Shown one piece after another: positions 18,541 to 25,523 of a stretch of 56,869 nucleotides of DNA. Positions within the stretch are counted from its first letter, which is position 1. Each line of letters starts with the position of its first letter. Made by a program: the position numbers and the translations under genes. Below the pieces are notes generated by a model. That model was not told the DNA's origin. It searched no databases and was given only the letters and a program-made list of their open reading frames with translations. The stretch lies in contig JASHOH010000050.1 in the NCBI GenBank assembly GCA_030041215.1, positions 1 to 56,869 on the forward strand, in the 5' to 3' direction. Source of the DNA: Candidatus Sulfotelmatobacter sp. (lineage in GTDB: Bacteria > Acidobacteriota > Terriglobia > Terriglobales > Acidobacteriaceae).

Positions 18541-19317
18541 GTGCCCAACGCCGTTCGAATCGGTATCCTCGGCGACTTCAACTCCGAGTTCCGCTCCCAT
18601 CACGCCACCAACGATTCCCTACAGCACGCCGCCCGAAAACTCGACTTCGAACTGCACTCCGAATGGATTCCCACTCCCGATCTCATCAAACCCGACGCCC
18701 ACAAAGTCCTCGAATCCTTCGATGGACTCTGGGCCTCGCCAGGCAGTCCCTACAAAAGCTTTGATGGAATGCTCAAAGGCATTGAGTTCGCGCGCAAGCG
18801 CGACTGGCCGTTTCTCGGCACCTGCGGAGGCTTTCAATACACGCTCATCGAATTCGCCCGCAACGTCGTCGGCATCGCCGACGCCGACAGCGCCGAAAAC
18901 AATTCGGGCTCGAAAAACATCGTCATCTATCCCGTCGCCTGCGCCGTTCCCGAGCGCAAAGGCGACGCTCCCAAGCTCTCCGGCAAAGTGCCGGAAATTC
19001 GCCTTCGCCCCGGCTCCTACCTGCAATCTTTCTACGGAAAAACCACTGAGACTGTAACGGAAGAATACTTCTGCAACTTCGAAGTGAACCCCGAGTACGA
19101 GTGGTGCACCATGGAAGCCGGATTTCCCGTCGTCGCCCGCGGGCCGCAGGGCGAAATCCGTGCCGTCGAATCGCCCACCCATCGCTTCTTCGTCGCGACA
19201 TTATTTCAGCCCCAACTTTCTTCGACCGAGAAGAAGCCGCATCCGGTCGTAATCGCCTTCGTGCAAGCCGCCGCGGATTGGGCGCGCAAGAAACTCGACG
19301 ACAGCGTGCTGGAGTAG
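18541..19317 (+). CDS. CTP-synthase-like class I glutamine amidotransferase with missing catalytic residues
   Basis: 258 residues, resembling the glutaminase half of CTP synthase without the synthetase half. The nucleophile region FLGTCGGFQYTLIEFARNVV is conserved, with C95. The second catalytic motif, normally HPE, is QPQ at 223-225 in FVATLFQPQLSS, so both the catalytic His and Glu are replaced. Normal glutamine hydrolysis is therefore unlikely, and a binding or altered chemistry is possible. The start is a GTG at 18541 without a strong ribosome site; the family N-terminus IGILGDFNSEF begins right after it. It follows the GIDE gene on the same strand by 110 bases of hairpin repeats. Confidence 0.85.
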   Translation: MPNAVRIGILGDFNSEFRSHHATNDSLQHAARKLDFELHSEWIPTPDLIKPDAHKVLESFDGLWASPGSPYKSFDGMLKGIEFARKRDWPFLGTCGGFQYTLIEFARNVVGIADADSAENNSGSKNIVIYPVACAVPERKGDAPKLSGKVPEIRLRPGSYLQSFYGKTTETVTEEYFCNFEVNPEYEWCTMEAGFPVVARGPQGEIRAVESPTHRFFVATLFQPQLSSTEKKPHPVVIAFVQAAADWARKKLDDSVLE

Positions 19318-19486
19318 CTCACTCGACCATAACGCTTTCCCAAACCGGGAATTTCCACAGATCACAGTTCAATTGTCACAGCCGAAACGATGCGGTATCG
19401 ATCAGGATTTCGATCGGGAAGCTGTCGTGAACCCGAACACGCTGAGTGCGAGACCAGGTTCTGATGGTTGGGCGTGACAAGCAACT

Positions 19487-19560
19487 GGCCCTGTAGCTCA
19501 ACTGGATAGAGCACGAGGTTCGCACCTTCGAGGTTGTGAGTTCGAGTCTCACCGGGGCCA
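19487..19560 (+). tRNA. tRNA with anticodon CGC (nominally Ala, reads GCG)
   Basis: 74 bases fold as a full cloverleaf: acceptor GGCCCTG/CGGGGCC, D-arm GCTC/GAGC with GG in the loop, anticodon stem CGAGG/CTTCG with loop TTCGCAC, and T-arm GTGAG/CTCAC with loop TTCGAGT. The discriminator base is A and CCA is not encoded. The anticodon loop is that of tRNA-Ala(CGC). Base pair 3:70, however, is C-G rather than the G-U that alanyl-tRNA synthetase normally requires, and the D-arm (CTCAACTGGATAGAGC) looks like many tRNA-Arg. The amino acid is therefore stated with caution. A terminator lies 100 bases downstream. Confidence 0.85.
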
Positions 19561-19627
19561 CTCCCAAAGTTTTGCGGAGATTGTCGTTTTTCTTGACAGC
19601 GATAAACTAGCGAGCGAGACTAGCCAC

Positions 19628-19658
19628 AGGTGCGAACCTCAGCGTTTGTCCAGTTGAG
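19628..19658 (-). repeat. Inverted partial copy of the neighbouring tRNA (D-arm to anticodon loop)
   Basis: Read on the minus strand this is CTCAACTGGA, eight bases, then GAGGTTCGCACCT. The tRNA at 19497-19527 has the same two blocks separated by the same eight bases; 25 of 31 positions agree. On the plus-strand transcript it would pair with the tRNA's own D and anticodon arms. It lies between the tRNA and its terminator. Confidence 0.8.
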
Positions 19659-19661
19659 TTC

Positions 19662-19692
19662 AAGGGCGGCTGCAAAGCCGCCCTTTCTCTTT
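19662..19692 (+). terminator. Rho-independent terminator after the tRNA
   Basis: Perfect 9-bp stem AAGGGCGGC / GCCGCCCTT with loop TGCAAA, followed by TCTCTTT. It ends the tRNA transcript just after the inverted tRNA copy. Confidence 0.8.
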
Positions 19693-19892
19693 GGCCAGCG
19701 ACTCGTGCGCTGAATCCGTCAGATCTGGCGCTGCGCAGCCGCGACTGATGGCACCTTCACGCATCTCGGCCTACCTTTCGAAAACCGCGAAAGGCGGGGC
19801 ATCCTCAACTGAGGAAGCACCCGTAGCGTGTCTTAGCGAAAAATAATCTTTGGCGAGCTAATACTTATTTCCGAACTGCCGATTAAGCTCGC

Positions 19893-20054
19893 ATGATCAC
19901 TCCAATCAGCAGTTCGCAATCGAGTCAGGCGCAAGCTACTCAATCCACCGCTCCCAAAGCCGAGCCGCAGGCGAAGGCGCAAACTCCATTGCCTTCGGAC
20001 ACGGTTACGCTCAAGAGCACGGGAAACGTCAACCAGAACAACAACGGCCAGTGA
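19893..20054 (+). CDS. Possible small Gln/Ser-rich protein (53 residues)
   Basis: The frame MITPISSSQSSQAQATQS... ends PLPSDTVTLKSTGNVNQNNN and GQ. The composition (SSQ-rich start followed by a DTVTLKSTG motif) is like small acidobacterial hypothetical proteins that carry a DTVTLS phrase, which I recall as a recurring pattern but cannot confirm here. There is no strong ribosome site and no partner gene. It sits in a 900-base region otherwise made of repeats and hairpins, so it is a tentative call. Confidence 0.4.
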   Translation: MITPISSSQSSQAQATQSTAPKAEPQAKAQTPLPSDTVTLKSTGNVNQNNNGQ

Positions 20055-20482
20055 AAATCCAGTACTGGCGTAGTTTGAAATTGAAAGGGGGCGAGCCAAA
20101 CGCGCCCATTCGGTCGCTTGCGCTCTCTCAGGGCAGGCTCCTTTGATTGCGCGGCTCGCCCGGATCCCTTCGCCATTCGGCTCAGGGCAGGCTCTTCGCT
20201 GCGCGAAAGAGGCTTGCTCAGGATGACAATTTCAAACGAGCCAACTGCCGAAAATCCGTCCGGCATAACCCGCAAGGAAGGGACGCGCAAAACAAAAATG
20301 GAGGATAGGTCGGCACCTATCCTCCGTTGCTATCGATATGCAGGTCTAGGAGATCCTGCGGTCCAGCTTCTCCTCGCCGGCTGAAGCCGGCATTCAACGG
20401 GCCGCCTGACGGCGCGGCTGGAAAGCCGCGCCCTTTCAAACCAGATAAGACTATTTCCTAAGTCACTCTTTCCTAGGTCGCT
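20055..20482. repeat. Repeat-rich spacer with several strong hairpins
   Basis: Bases 20140-20232 are a copy of the dispersed GGATCC...CTCAGGATGACA palindrome family. Bases 20300-20325 form a perfect 11-bp hairpin (GGAGGATAGGT, loop CGGC, ACCTATCCTCC) with no T-tract. Bases 20363-20438 hold GCCGGCTGAAGCCGGC and GGCGCGGCTGGAAAGCCGCG stem-loops. No gene is seen. Confidence 0.6.
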
Positions 20483-20968
20483 CTATGCCGCCTTCTCTTC
20501 CAGTCTCCCGGTTGCAATCTTCGCGATCTCCGGGCCCACCAGGCGGTCATAGTCCGCCCACTCCATGCGCACCAACTCGCGATGCGTGCCCGCGTTGAAA
20601 GCGATCTCCTTGTCGTGCGCCAGGCTTTCATCGGCGATCACGCGCATGTTGTAGAGGTTGCCAAACGGAGGCATGGCCCCGGTTTCGCAATCCGGAAAAC
20701 GGCTCGTGAATTCCAGTTCGGAGGCCAGTTCGACCGACCACGCTTTAGCCGCGGACCTTAGCAGATTCAGATCCACATGCCGCGACGCGGGCACGACGGC
20801 CATCGCCAGGTCGCCATCGATTTTGACGATCACCGTCTTCGCCAGCTCCCGGCCCGGGATGTGCGCCAGAGCCGCAATTCCCTGCGCCGTATATGCCACC
20901 GAGTGCGAGATCACAATGTATTGGATCTGGTGGCTGTCGAGAAATTCCTTCAGTTTTGTGAGTGCCAT
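20483..20968 (-). CDS. YbaK/EbsC-family aminoacyl-tRNA deacylase
   Basis: 161 residues forming a single YbaK domain. Members hydrolyse mischarged aminoacyl-tRNAs such as Cys-tRNA(Pro) or Ala-tRNA(Pro). The conserved lysine segment ELAKTVIVKIDG and the GAMPPFGNLYNM loop are present. The open frame extends upstream to 21037, but the ATG at 20968 is chosen because AAAGGAG stands 6 bases before it and the family starts there; the upstream part is Arg-rich and unlike the family. It lies next to a repeat-rich spacer and upstream of msrB on the opposite map side, with no obvious operon partner. Substrate specificity is not deducible. Confidence 0.9.
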   Translation of the reverse strand: MALTKLKEFLDSHQIQYIVISHSVAYTAQGIAALAHIPGRELAKTVIVKIDGDLAMAVVPASRHVDLNLLRSAAKAWSVELASELEFTSRFPDCETGAMPPFGNLYNMRVIADESLAHDKEIAFNAGTHRELVRMEWADYDRLVGPEIAKIATGRLEEKAA

Positions 20969-21168
20969 GGCCAGCTCCTTTCCGCCGCATTCATCTTGTT
21001 TCCTTCTACGCCTTCTGGCGGTTTTTCGCAGTGACAAAAATCACTTTCTTCGGAGATCAGAGATTAGAAGGTAGAGGTTCCTCACCGATCCTCCGGATCG
21101 ATTCGGAATGACATCACTGAGAGGAGACATTGATCGCAGCGCTGAAGCGCTGCGCCACCCAAAGGCTC

Positions 21169-21774
21169 TCATCTCAAAGGCTGCGCTTCTTTAATAAACC
21201 GCAGTGACGCCGAGTTCATGCAATAGCGCAGCCCGGTCGGAGGCGGGCCGTCATCAAAGACATGCCCGAGGTGCGCATCGCATTGTTTGCACGAGACTGC
21301 AATGCGCTGCATAGCGAGCGAGTTGTCGTTGATTTCGCGCACGTTTTCCGGCGCGATCGGAGCCCAGAAGCTGGGCCATCCGGTGTGGGAATCAAATTTT
21401 GTCTCTGAGCTGAAAAGCGCATTGTCGCAACAGATACAGCGGTAGAGGCCTTTGTCGTGCGTGTTCCAATATTTGCCGGTATATGCGAATTCCGTGTCGG
21501 CGTGGCGCGTGATCTCGAATACTCCTGCTGGCAGCAGCTTGCGCCATTCGTCCTCAGTCTTGATAACCTTTTGCACCTTTACTTTCCCCAGGCGCTTGCC
21601 GTCATCGGAGAACTGCACGATGGTGACTTCTCCTGGCTCGGATTTGATCACGGCAATCATGCGGGGCTGGCGCCAGTGAATAAACAGGGCTCCGCCGAGC
21701 GTCGCGACGCCGCCGAAAATAAATGCTCGCCGCCCTCCGTTGAAGCCCGAATCGTTATGATTCTTTTCGAACAT
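21169..21774 (-). CDS. msrB: Exported peptide-methionine (R)-S-oxide reductase
   Basis: Reduces methionine-R-sulfoxide in proteins. 201 residues from the ATG at 21774, which has GGGAG 6 bases upstream. The longer frame to 21843 runs into a dispersed repeat and is rejected. The N-terminus GGRRAFIFGGVATLGGALF is a Tat-like twin-arginine signal or membrane anchor, so the enzyme should work outside the cytoplasm. The MsrB domain has both zinc CxxC pairs (CICC, CKQC), the segment HTGWPSFW, and the catalytic cysteine in RYCMNSASLRF. It follows msrA on the same strand after an 84-base spacer filled by a repeat; the pair would repair both sulfoxide isomers in the envelope. Confidence 0.94.
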   Translation of the reverse strand: MFEKNHNDSGFNGGRRAFIFGGVATLGGALFIHWRQPRMIAVIKSEPGEVTIVQFSDDGKRLGKVKVQKVIKTEDEWRKLLPAGVFEITRHADTEFAYTGKYWNTHDKGLYRCICCDNALFSSETKFDSHTGWPSFWAPIAPENVREINDNSLAMQRIAVSCKQCDAHLGHVFDDGPPPTGLRYCMNSASLRFIKEAQPLR

Positions 21775-21799
21775 AAAATTCTCCCAGTAAGAAACGGAA

Positions 21800-21842
21800 A
21801 AGCAGGTTCCTCGCCCGCGCCTCGCGCGGGTTCGGAATGACA
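21800..21842. repeat. Dispersed repeat of the CATTCCGAACACGCG family in the msrA-msrB spacer
   Basis: Contains AGGTTCCTCGCCCGCGCCTC and GCGGGTTCGGAATGACATC, the same ends as at 7337-7408 and 56676-56716. It can form a GC-rich hairpin. Confidence 0.65.
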
Positions 21843-21858
21843 TCAGCCAAGTTGTCCG

Positions 21859-22527
21859 CTACTTTCCTGTGTACATCTCGGGAAACCCCTTCTTCAAATT
21901 CGCTACTTTCGGAGCATCGTTGAACATTATGTAAGTATCGGTCGGATGCAATGCTGCATAGTTCTGGTGGTAAGCTTCCGCCGGATAAAATCCCTTCAGC
22001 TCCGCAACCTGCGTGACGATCTTGTGCTTGAAAACGTGCGCCTGCTCGAGCTGCGCGATGTAAGCTTCGGCGACGTGTTTCTGAACGTCATTGGTGTAGA
22101 AGATCGCCGAGCGGTATTGTGTGCCCTCATCCGGCCCCTGCCGGTTCAGCTCGGTCGGATCGTGCACCACGGAGAAAAATATCCAGAGCAGCTTCCCGTA
22201 TGTAACCTGCGAAGGATCGTAAACAATCTCGACCGACTCGGCGTGTCCGGTGCGCCCACTGCTGACGGTTTCGTAGTCAGGGTTCTTCACCGAACCGCCA
22301 GCGTAGCCTGAAGTGGCGCTGATCACGCCCTTCACGTGCTGGAATACCGCCTGAACACCCCAGAAGCATCCGCCGGCCAACACAGCCGTCTCCTTCGTCG
22401 GAGCTGCCGGCTGTGTTTCATCGAGCAGTGCCGAGGGCACAGCACCCGTACTTCCCGCATAGCACGCTGATGCGCCCATGAGAACGCACAAGGCTATGGC
22501 GAACATTCGAAGTGAAATTTTGGACAT
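21859..22527 (-). CDS. msrA: Exported peptide-methionine (S)-S-oxide reductase
   Basis: Reduces methionine-S-sulfoxide. 222 residues. A signal peptide (MSKISLRMFAIALCVLMGAS, then ACYAG) suggests a periplasmic or anchored enzyme; the Cys at 22 is not in a canonical lipobox. The catalytic motif GGCFWG places the nucleophile at C54. The family segments SGYAGG and GRTGHAESVEIVYDPS, with YRSAIFY, are intact. Encoding MsrA just upstream of an exported MsrB is a common arrangement for protein repair in the envelope under oxidative stress. The electron donor is not encoded nearby in an obvious form, though a cytoplasmic-type thioredoxin gene lies 3 kb away. Confidence 0.95.
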   Translation of the reverse strand: MSKISLRMFAIALCVLMGASACYAGSTGAVPSALLDETQPAAPTKETAVLAGGCFWGVQAVFQHVKGVISATSGYAGGSVKNPDYETVSSGRTGHAESVEIVYDPSQVTYGKLLWIFFSVVHDPTELNRQGPDEGTQYRSAIFYTNDVQKHVAEAYIAQLEQAHVFKHKIVTQVAELKGFYPAEAYHQNYAALHPTDTYIMFNDAPKVANLKKGFPEMYTGK

Positions 22528-22579
22528 GAACCCCTCCCAGTCGAGACCGGCCTTAACCTAAACATTAGACTTACGAGGG

Positions 22580-22665
22580 GCGAGGAAGTTTCGGTCTCTG
22601 AGGACCCTGCCTATGGGGATCCTTCGGCCCGCTAGTGAAGACGCTGGCCTTCAGGATGACCCCGA
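22580..22665. repeat. Dispersed palindromic repeat between msrA and the rhomboid gene
   Basis: Contains GGGGATCCTTCGGCCCGC, GAAGACGCTGGCCTTC and CAGGATGACCCCGAGAC, matching the CATCCTGAG/GAAGGATC family seen at 250-332. It ends 9 bases from the rhomboid stop codon. Confidence 0.6.
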
Positions 22666-22673
22666 GACAGCGC

Positions 22674-23330
22674 CTAGCTAGCGAAACGCGGTTGCGCCCG
22701 CTCGAACAATCGGCAGGTTGCCGCTCCGAATATGAAACCGCCGACGTGCGCCAGGTATGCCACCCCGCCAGTTTGCACATGGGCGACCGCGCCTGCATTG
22801 AAGAGCTGGATGAGGAACCAGAAACCGATCAGGACTACAGCCGGGATGAATGTGATGGTCACAAAAACGAGGATCAGCAGTATCGAGCGAATCTGGTCGC
22901 GAGGATACGTTACGATGAACGCCCCCATCACCGCCGCAATGGCTCCGCTCGCGCCCAGGTTAGGTATGGTGGAGTGGGGACTGGCGATGATCTGAGCCAG
23001 CATCGCAACAATGCCGCCGAGAAGATAGAAAACAGGATAGCGAACACGCCCCATCGCGTCTTCGATCTCCGGACCGAATGCCCACAGGTAAATCATGTTG
23101 CCGATGATGTGCGACCAGCCGCCGTGCATGAACATGGCGGTCAACACGGTGATCCAGCGGTGGCCGGAAATAACTTGTTCTGGAATAGCCGCCCAGTGCA
23201 TTACGAATGGCTCGCCCCCCATCAGCTCCAATACGAAAACGAAGATATTGAGAAGGATGATCAGCAGCGTGATGACGGGCATGCGAACGGGACGGCGGGA
23301 TGCGTCCCCGAGCGGAATGAATCCCCCCAT
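22674..23330 (-). CDS. Rhomboid family intramembrane serine protease
   Basis: 218 residues from the ATG at 23330, which has AGGAG 8 bases upstream; the longer frame to 23414 lacks such a site. About six hydrophobic helices are visible. The family elements are present: HGGWSHIIGNMIYLW in the second helix, the nucleophile S128 in NLGASGAIAAVMG, and the partner H195 in AYLAHVGG. It should therefore be active. The long hydrophobic insertion after the serine helix (ILLILVFVTITFIPAVVL) is typical of bacterial members. A second rhomboid lies at 38348-39184, and the two are not close copies. Substrates are unknown. Neighbours are msrA and an HdeD-type protein on the same strand. Confidence 0.92.
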   Translation of the reverse strand: MGGFIPLGDASRRPVRMPVITLLIILLNIFVFVLELMGGEPFVMHWAAIPEQVISGHRWITVLTAMFMHGGWSHIIGNMIYLWAFGPEIEDAMGRVRYPVFYLLGGIVAMLAQIIASPHSTIPNLGASGAIAAVMGAFIVTYPRDQIRSILLILVFVTITFIPAVVLIGFWFLIQLFNAGAVAHVQTGGVAYLAHVGGFIFGAATCRLFERAQPRFAS

Positions 23331-23476
23331 TTGGTCGTCTCCTGTTCGAGTCCCACGTTCCGTTGCGAAGCACAAGTCACACTGCGCACTCGGCAACCCG
23401 CCGGCCATGGCCAAACGCCAAGCACCGAAGCTGACAGGTTGCCTTCGGCGGCAATTTTATCTGTGTTAGAGGGTCG

Positions 23477-24049
23477 CTAAGCCGCCAACTGGCCCGATAT
23501 CGTGCCGGTTGCTTTGCGCACCGCAAACGACATCATCGCTCGCGCAACCCCGCTGAAGATCAAGCTTACGCCCACCAGTGTGCCGATCGCCCAGGCCGCA
23601 CTCGATGGCCATTGCATATAGATCATCACCCCTAGCAGCAGGGTAACGATCCCATCCAGCAGCAGCCAACTCGACCCTTGAATCGAATGCGTCTTCGCAT
23701 ACAGGACGAGATCAAGGACGCCCTCTACCAGAAAGAGCGACGCCAGCACCAGCGTAAGTGAAATAACGCCAAGCGTGGGATGCAGAATCAGGTAGATGCC
23801 AAAGCAGACATACGCGATTCCCACCAGCAACTTCCAGATCACGCTGCCTGCCGTGTGGACACGGAAAGCGATCGCCAGGTGGACGATGCCTGCCAAAACA
23901 ATCATCCAGGCCACGATCGCATTCACTGCTACCGCGGCAAGAAACGGCGAAGCCAGCGCCAGCATGCCGAGTACGATCAGCAGTACGCCCAGAACGATGG
24001 AAGTAGTCGAAGCCTGCCGCACCATATCGACCGGAGTGTCTTGTGCCAT
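23477..24049 (-). CDS. HdeD-family (DUF308) membrane protein
   Basis: 190 residues from the ATG at 24049 with AAGGGAG 5 bases upstream. Six hydrophobic helices arranged as three similar hairpins (for example TSIVLGVLLIVLGMLALASP and SWLLLDGIVTLLLGVMIYM) are the hallmark of the HdeD/DUF308 family. HdeD in E. coli is linked to acid resistance, but most members have no known function. The spacer to the divergent lexA gene contains the lexA promoter. No stress-specific operator was seen on this gene's side. Confidence 0.87.
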   Translation of the reverse strand: MAQDTPVDMVRQASTTSIVLGVLLIVLGMLALASPFLAAVAVNAIVAWMIVLAGIVHLAIAFRVHTAGSVIWKLLVGIAYVCFGIYLILHPTLGVISLTLVLASLFLVEGVLDLVLYAKTHSIQGSSWLLLDGIVTLLLGVMIYMQWPSSAAWAIGTLVGVSLIFSGVARAMMSFAVRKATGTISGQLAA

Positions 24050-24251
24050 AAAGTCTCCCTTCAACGGCGGATTAAGCGTACTCCAAACTGCGCCGGAGTA
24101 CATCTAGGAGAGATGGTTTTCAAGCGGAAAGGTTGCGCCGGTTGCTAGGACGGGCAACCGGCGCTGAGGATGGGCGATTATTGCTTCGATCTTCGAGCCG
24201 TCTTATTCCCGCTCGATCCAATCAGTAGACTGTAAAAATTACCGATCCCTC

Positions 24252-24280
24252 TTGACATTCGCCTTATATTCGCCAACAAT
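24252..24280 (+). promoter_or_regulatory. lexA promoter with an embedded direct-repeat operator
   Basis: A perfect -35 TTGACA (24252-24257) and a -10-like AACAAT (24275-24280) are separated by exactly 17 bases. Inside the spacer ATTCGCC occurs twice (24257-24263 and 24268-24274), an 11-base period. The ATTC-N7-ATTC spacing copies that of the GTTC-N7-GTTC LexA box known in alphaproteobacteria. The ATG of lexA comes 6 bases after the -10, so the transcript may be leaderless. Confidence 0.55.
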
Positions 24281-24286
24281 GCTGCC

Positions 24287-24907
24287 ATGGCGATCACACG
24301 CAGGCAGCGCGAGGTTTACGACTTCATCTCGCGGTTCGTGGCGGAGCATGGATATTCTCCGTCGTTTGAAGAGATCGGCAACGGGCTCGACTTGAATTCG
24401 CTGGCCACGGTGCACAAGCACATTACCAACCTCGAGAAAAAGGGGCTGCTCACGCGCGATTACAATCGCAGCCGCTCCATAGATTTGTTGCCACCGAAGG
24501 GCCGCCTCAAGCAGGCCATGAGCGTGAACACCGGCGTGATTCTGCCGCTGGTGGGGCGCATCGCAGCCGGGATGCCAATCGAGGCGGTACAGAATAACGA
24601 GACGATCTCGCTCGCCGATTTCGTGCGCTCGAAGGAAGTCTTCGTACTCGAAGTGCGTGGCGACTCCATGCAGGATGAAGCCATCCTTGATGGCGATTAT
24701 GTTCTGGTGGAGAAACTGAAGACCGCGCACAATGGCGACATCGTTGTTGCGGTCGTCAATCGCGACGACGCCACGCTGAAGCGCTTTTACCGTGAGGGAG
24801 ACAAGATCCGGTTGCAGCCATCAAACGCTAATATGCAGCCGATCATCGTGCCGGCGGAGTCCGTGGAGATACAAGGGCGAGTGATTGGGGTGCTGAGGAA
24901 ATATTAA
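24287..24907 (+). CDS. lexA: LexA repressor of the SOS response
   Basis: 206 residues. The N-terminal winged helix (1-70) includes SFEEIGNGLDLNSLATVHKH. The self-cleavage site is A94-G95 in RIAAGMP. The catalytic serine is S127 in RGDSMQDE and the lysine is K165 in DATLKRFY. All parts required for RecA-stimulated autocleavage are present. The promoter just upstream contains a direct repeat that is probably its own operator, consistent with autoregulation. The -10 box is so close to the ATG that no ribosome site fits, suggesting leaderless translation. A strong terminator follows 30 bases after the stop. The gene is single and divergent from the HdeD gene. Confidence 0.97.
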   Translation: MAITRRQREVYDFISRFVAEHGYSPSFEEIGNGLDLNSLATVHKHITNLEKKGLLTRDYNRSRSIDLLPPKGRLKQAMSVNTGVILPLVGRIAAGMPIEAVQNNETISLADFVRSKEVFVLEVRGDSMQDEAILDGDYVLVEKLKTAHNGDIVVAVVNRDDATLKRFYREGDKIRLQPSNANMQPIIVPAESVEIQGRVIGVLRKY

Positions 24908-24936
24908 GGTGGTTTTCAACCCGGTCTAGAAACACG

Positions 24937-24970
24937 AACGCCCGGGGAGTTACTCCCGGGCGTTGTTTTT
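24937..24970 (+). terminator. Rho-independent terminator after lexA
   Basis: Perfect 10-bp stem AACGCCCGGG / CCCGGGCGTT with an 8-base loop, followed by GTTTTT. It lies in a convergent gap with trxA and may also help stop trxA transcription. Confidence 0.85.
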
Positions 24971-24972
24971 GC

Positions 24973-25003
24973 TAAAGGCTAACGGCTGATAGCTGAAAGC
25001 CGC
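24973..25003. repeat. Degenerate GGCTNAN heptamer array
   Basis: Units GCTAAAG, GCTAACG, GCTGATA and GCTGAAA in exact 7-base register, directly after the lexA terminator and ending at the trxA stop codon. Confidence 0.6.
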
Positions 25004-25004
25004 C

Positions 25005-25337
25005 TTACCTAATGTGCCGATCAAGCGCCTGTGCGATCACATCCTTGGGTTTGTAGCCGACCAGTTGCTCGACCACCTGGCCGCCTTTGAAGACCAGCAG
25101 TGTCGGAATACCGGTCACTTTGTAGCGCATCGGTGTGGCGCTGTTGGCGTCAACATCCATCTTGCCGACCGTGATTCTTCCCTGATAGTCCTTGGCAAGC
25201 TCTTCCACGATAGGAGCGACCGCGCGGCACGGTCCACACCACGCCGCCCAGAAGTCCACCAGAAAGGGCTTGTCCGATTTCAAAACATCCGAGTCGAAGT
25301 TTGCATCGGTCACTTCGACAATCCCATTGCCTGCCAT
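25005..25337 (-). CDS. trxA: Thioredoxin
   Basis: 110 residues, normal thioredoxin length, cytoplasmic with no signal peptide. The active site is WCGPC at residues 33-37 inside FLVDFWAAWCGPC. The cis-proline loop VTGIPTLLVFKGG and the ending AQALDRHI complete the fold. It serves as a general disulfide reductase, donating electrons for example to ribonucleotide reductase and methionine sulfoxide reductases; the exported MsrA/MsrB encoded 3 kb away would need an additional membrane relay. The ATG has GGAGAAAAGG upstream. The gene is convergent with lexA and downstream of a TonB receptor, without evidence that they form an operon. Confidence 0.95.
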   Translation of the reverse strand: MAGNGIVEVTDANFDSDVLKSDKPFLVDFWAAWCGPCRAVAPIVEELAKDYQGRITVGKMDVDANSATPMRYKVTGIPTLLVFKGGQVVEQLVGYKPKDVIAQALDRHIR

Positions 25338-25523
25338 ACCTTTTCTCCTTGAGTAAACGTCGCGCTATCGGCGGACGCTCAAAGGAAGGAAAAACGAGCG
25401 ATCGTAGCCGGGCCCCGGCGTTCTTATGAATGCTTGCCCCAAGCGGAGCAACTCTATCGTACCACCGAACATTGGATGCGGCGCAGCGGCAGAAGTCGCA
25501 AAACGGACGGCCCCCGACCACGC

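Noticed and set aside
19487-19692. tRNA attachment site of an integrated element
   Set aside because: The repeated piece is inverted and comes from the D/anticodon arms rather than the 3' end, and no integrase or mobile genes are nearby.
20300-20325. Perfect 11-bp hairpin as a terminator
   Set aside because: No T-tract follows on either strand and no gene ends nearby; it is listed only as part of a repeat-rich spacer.
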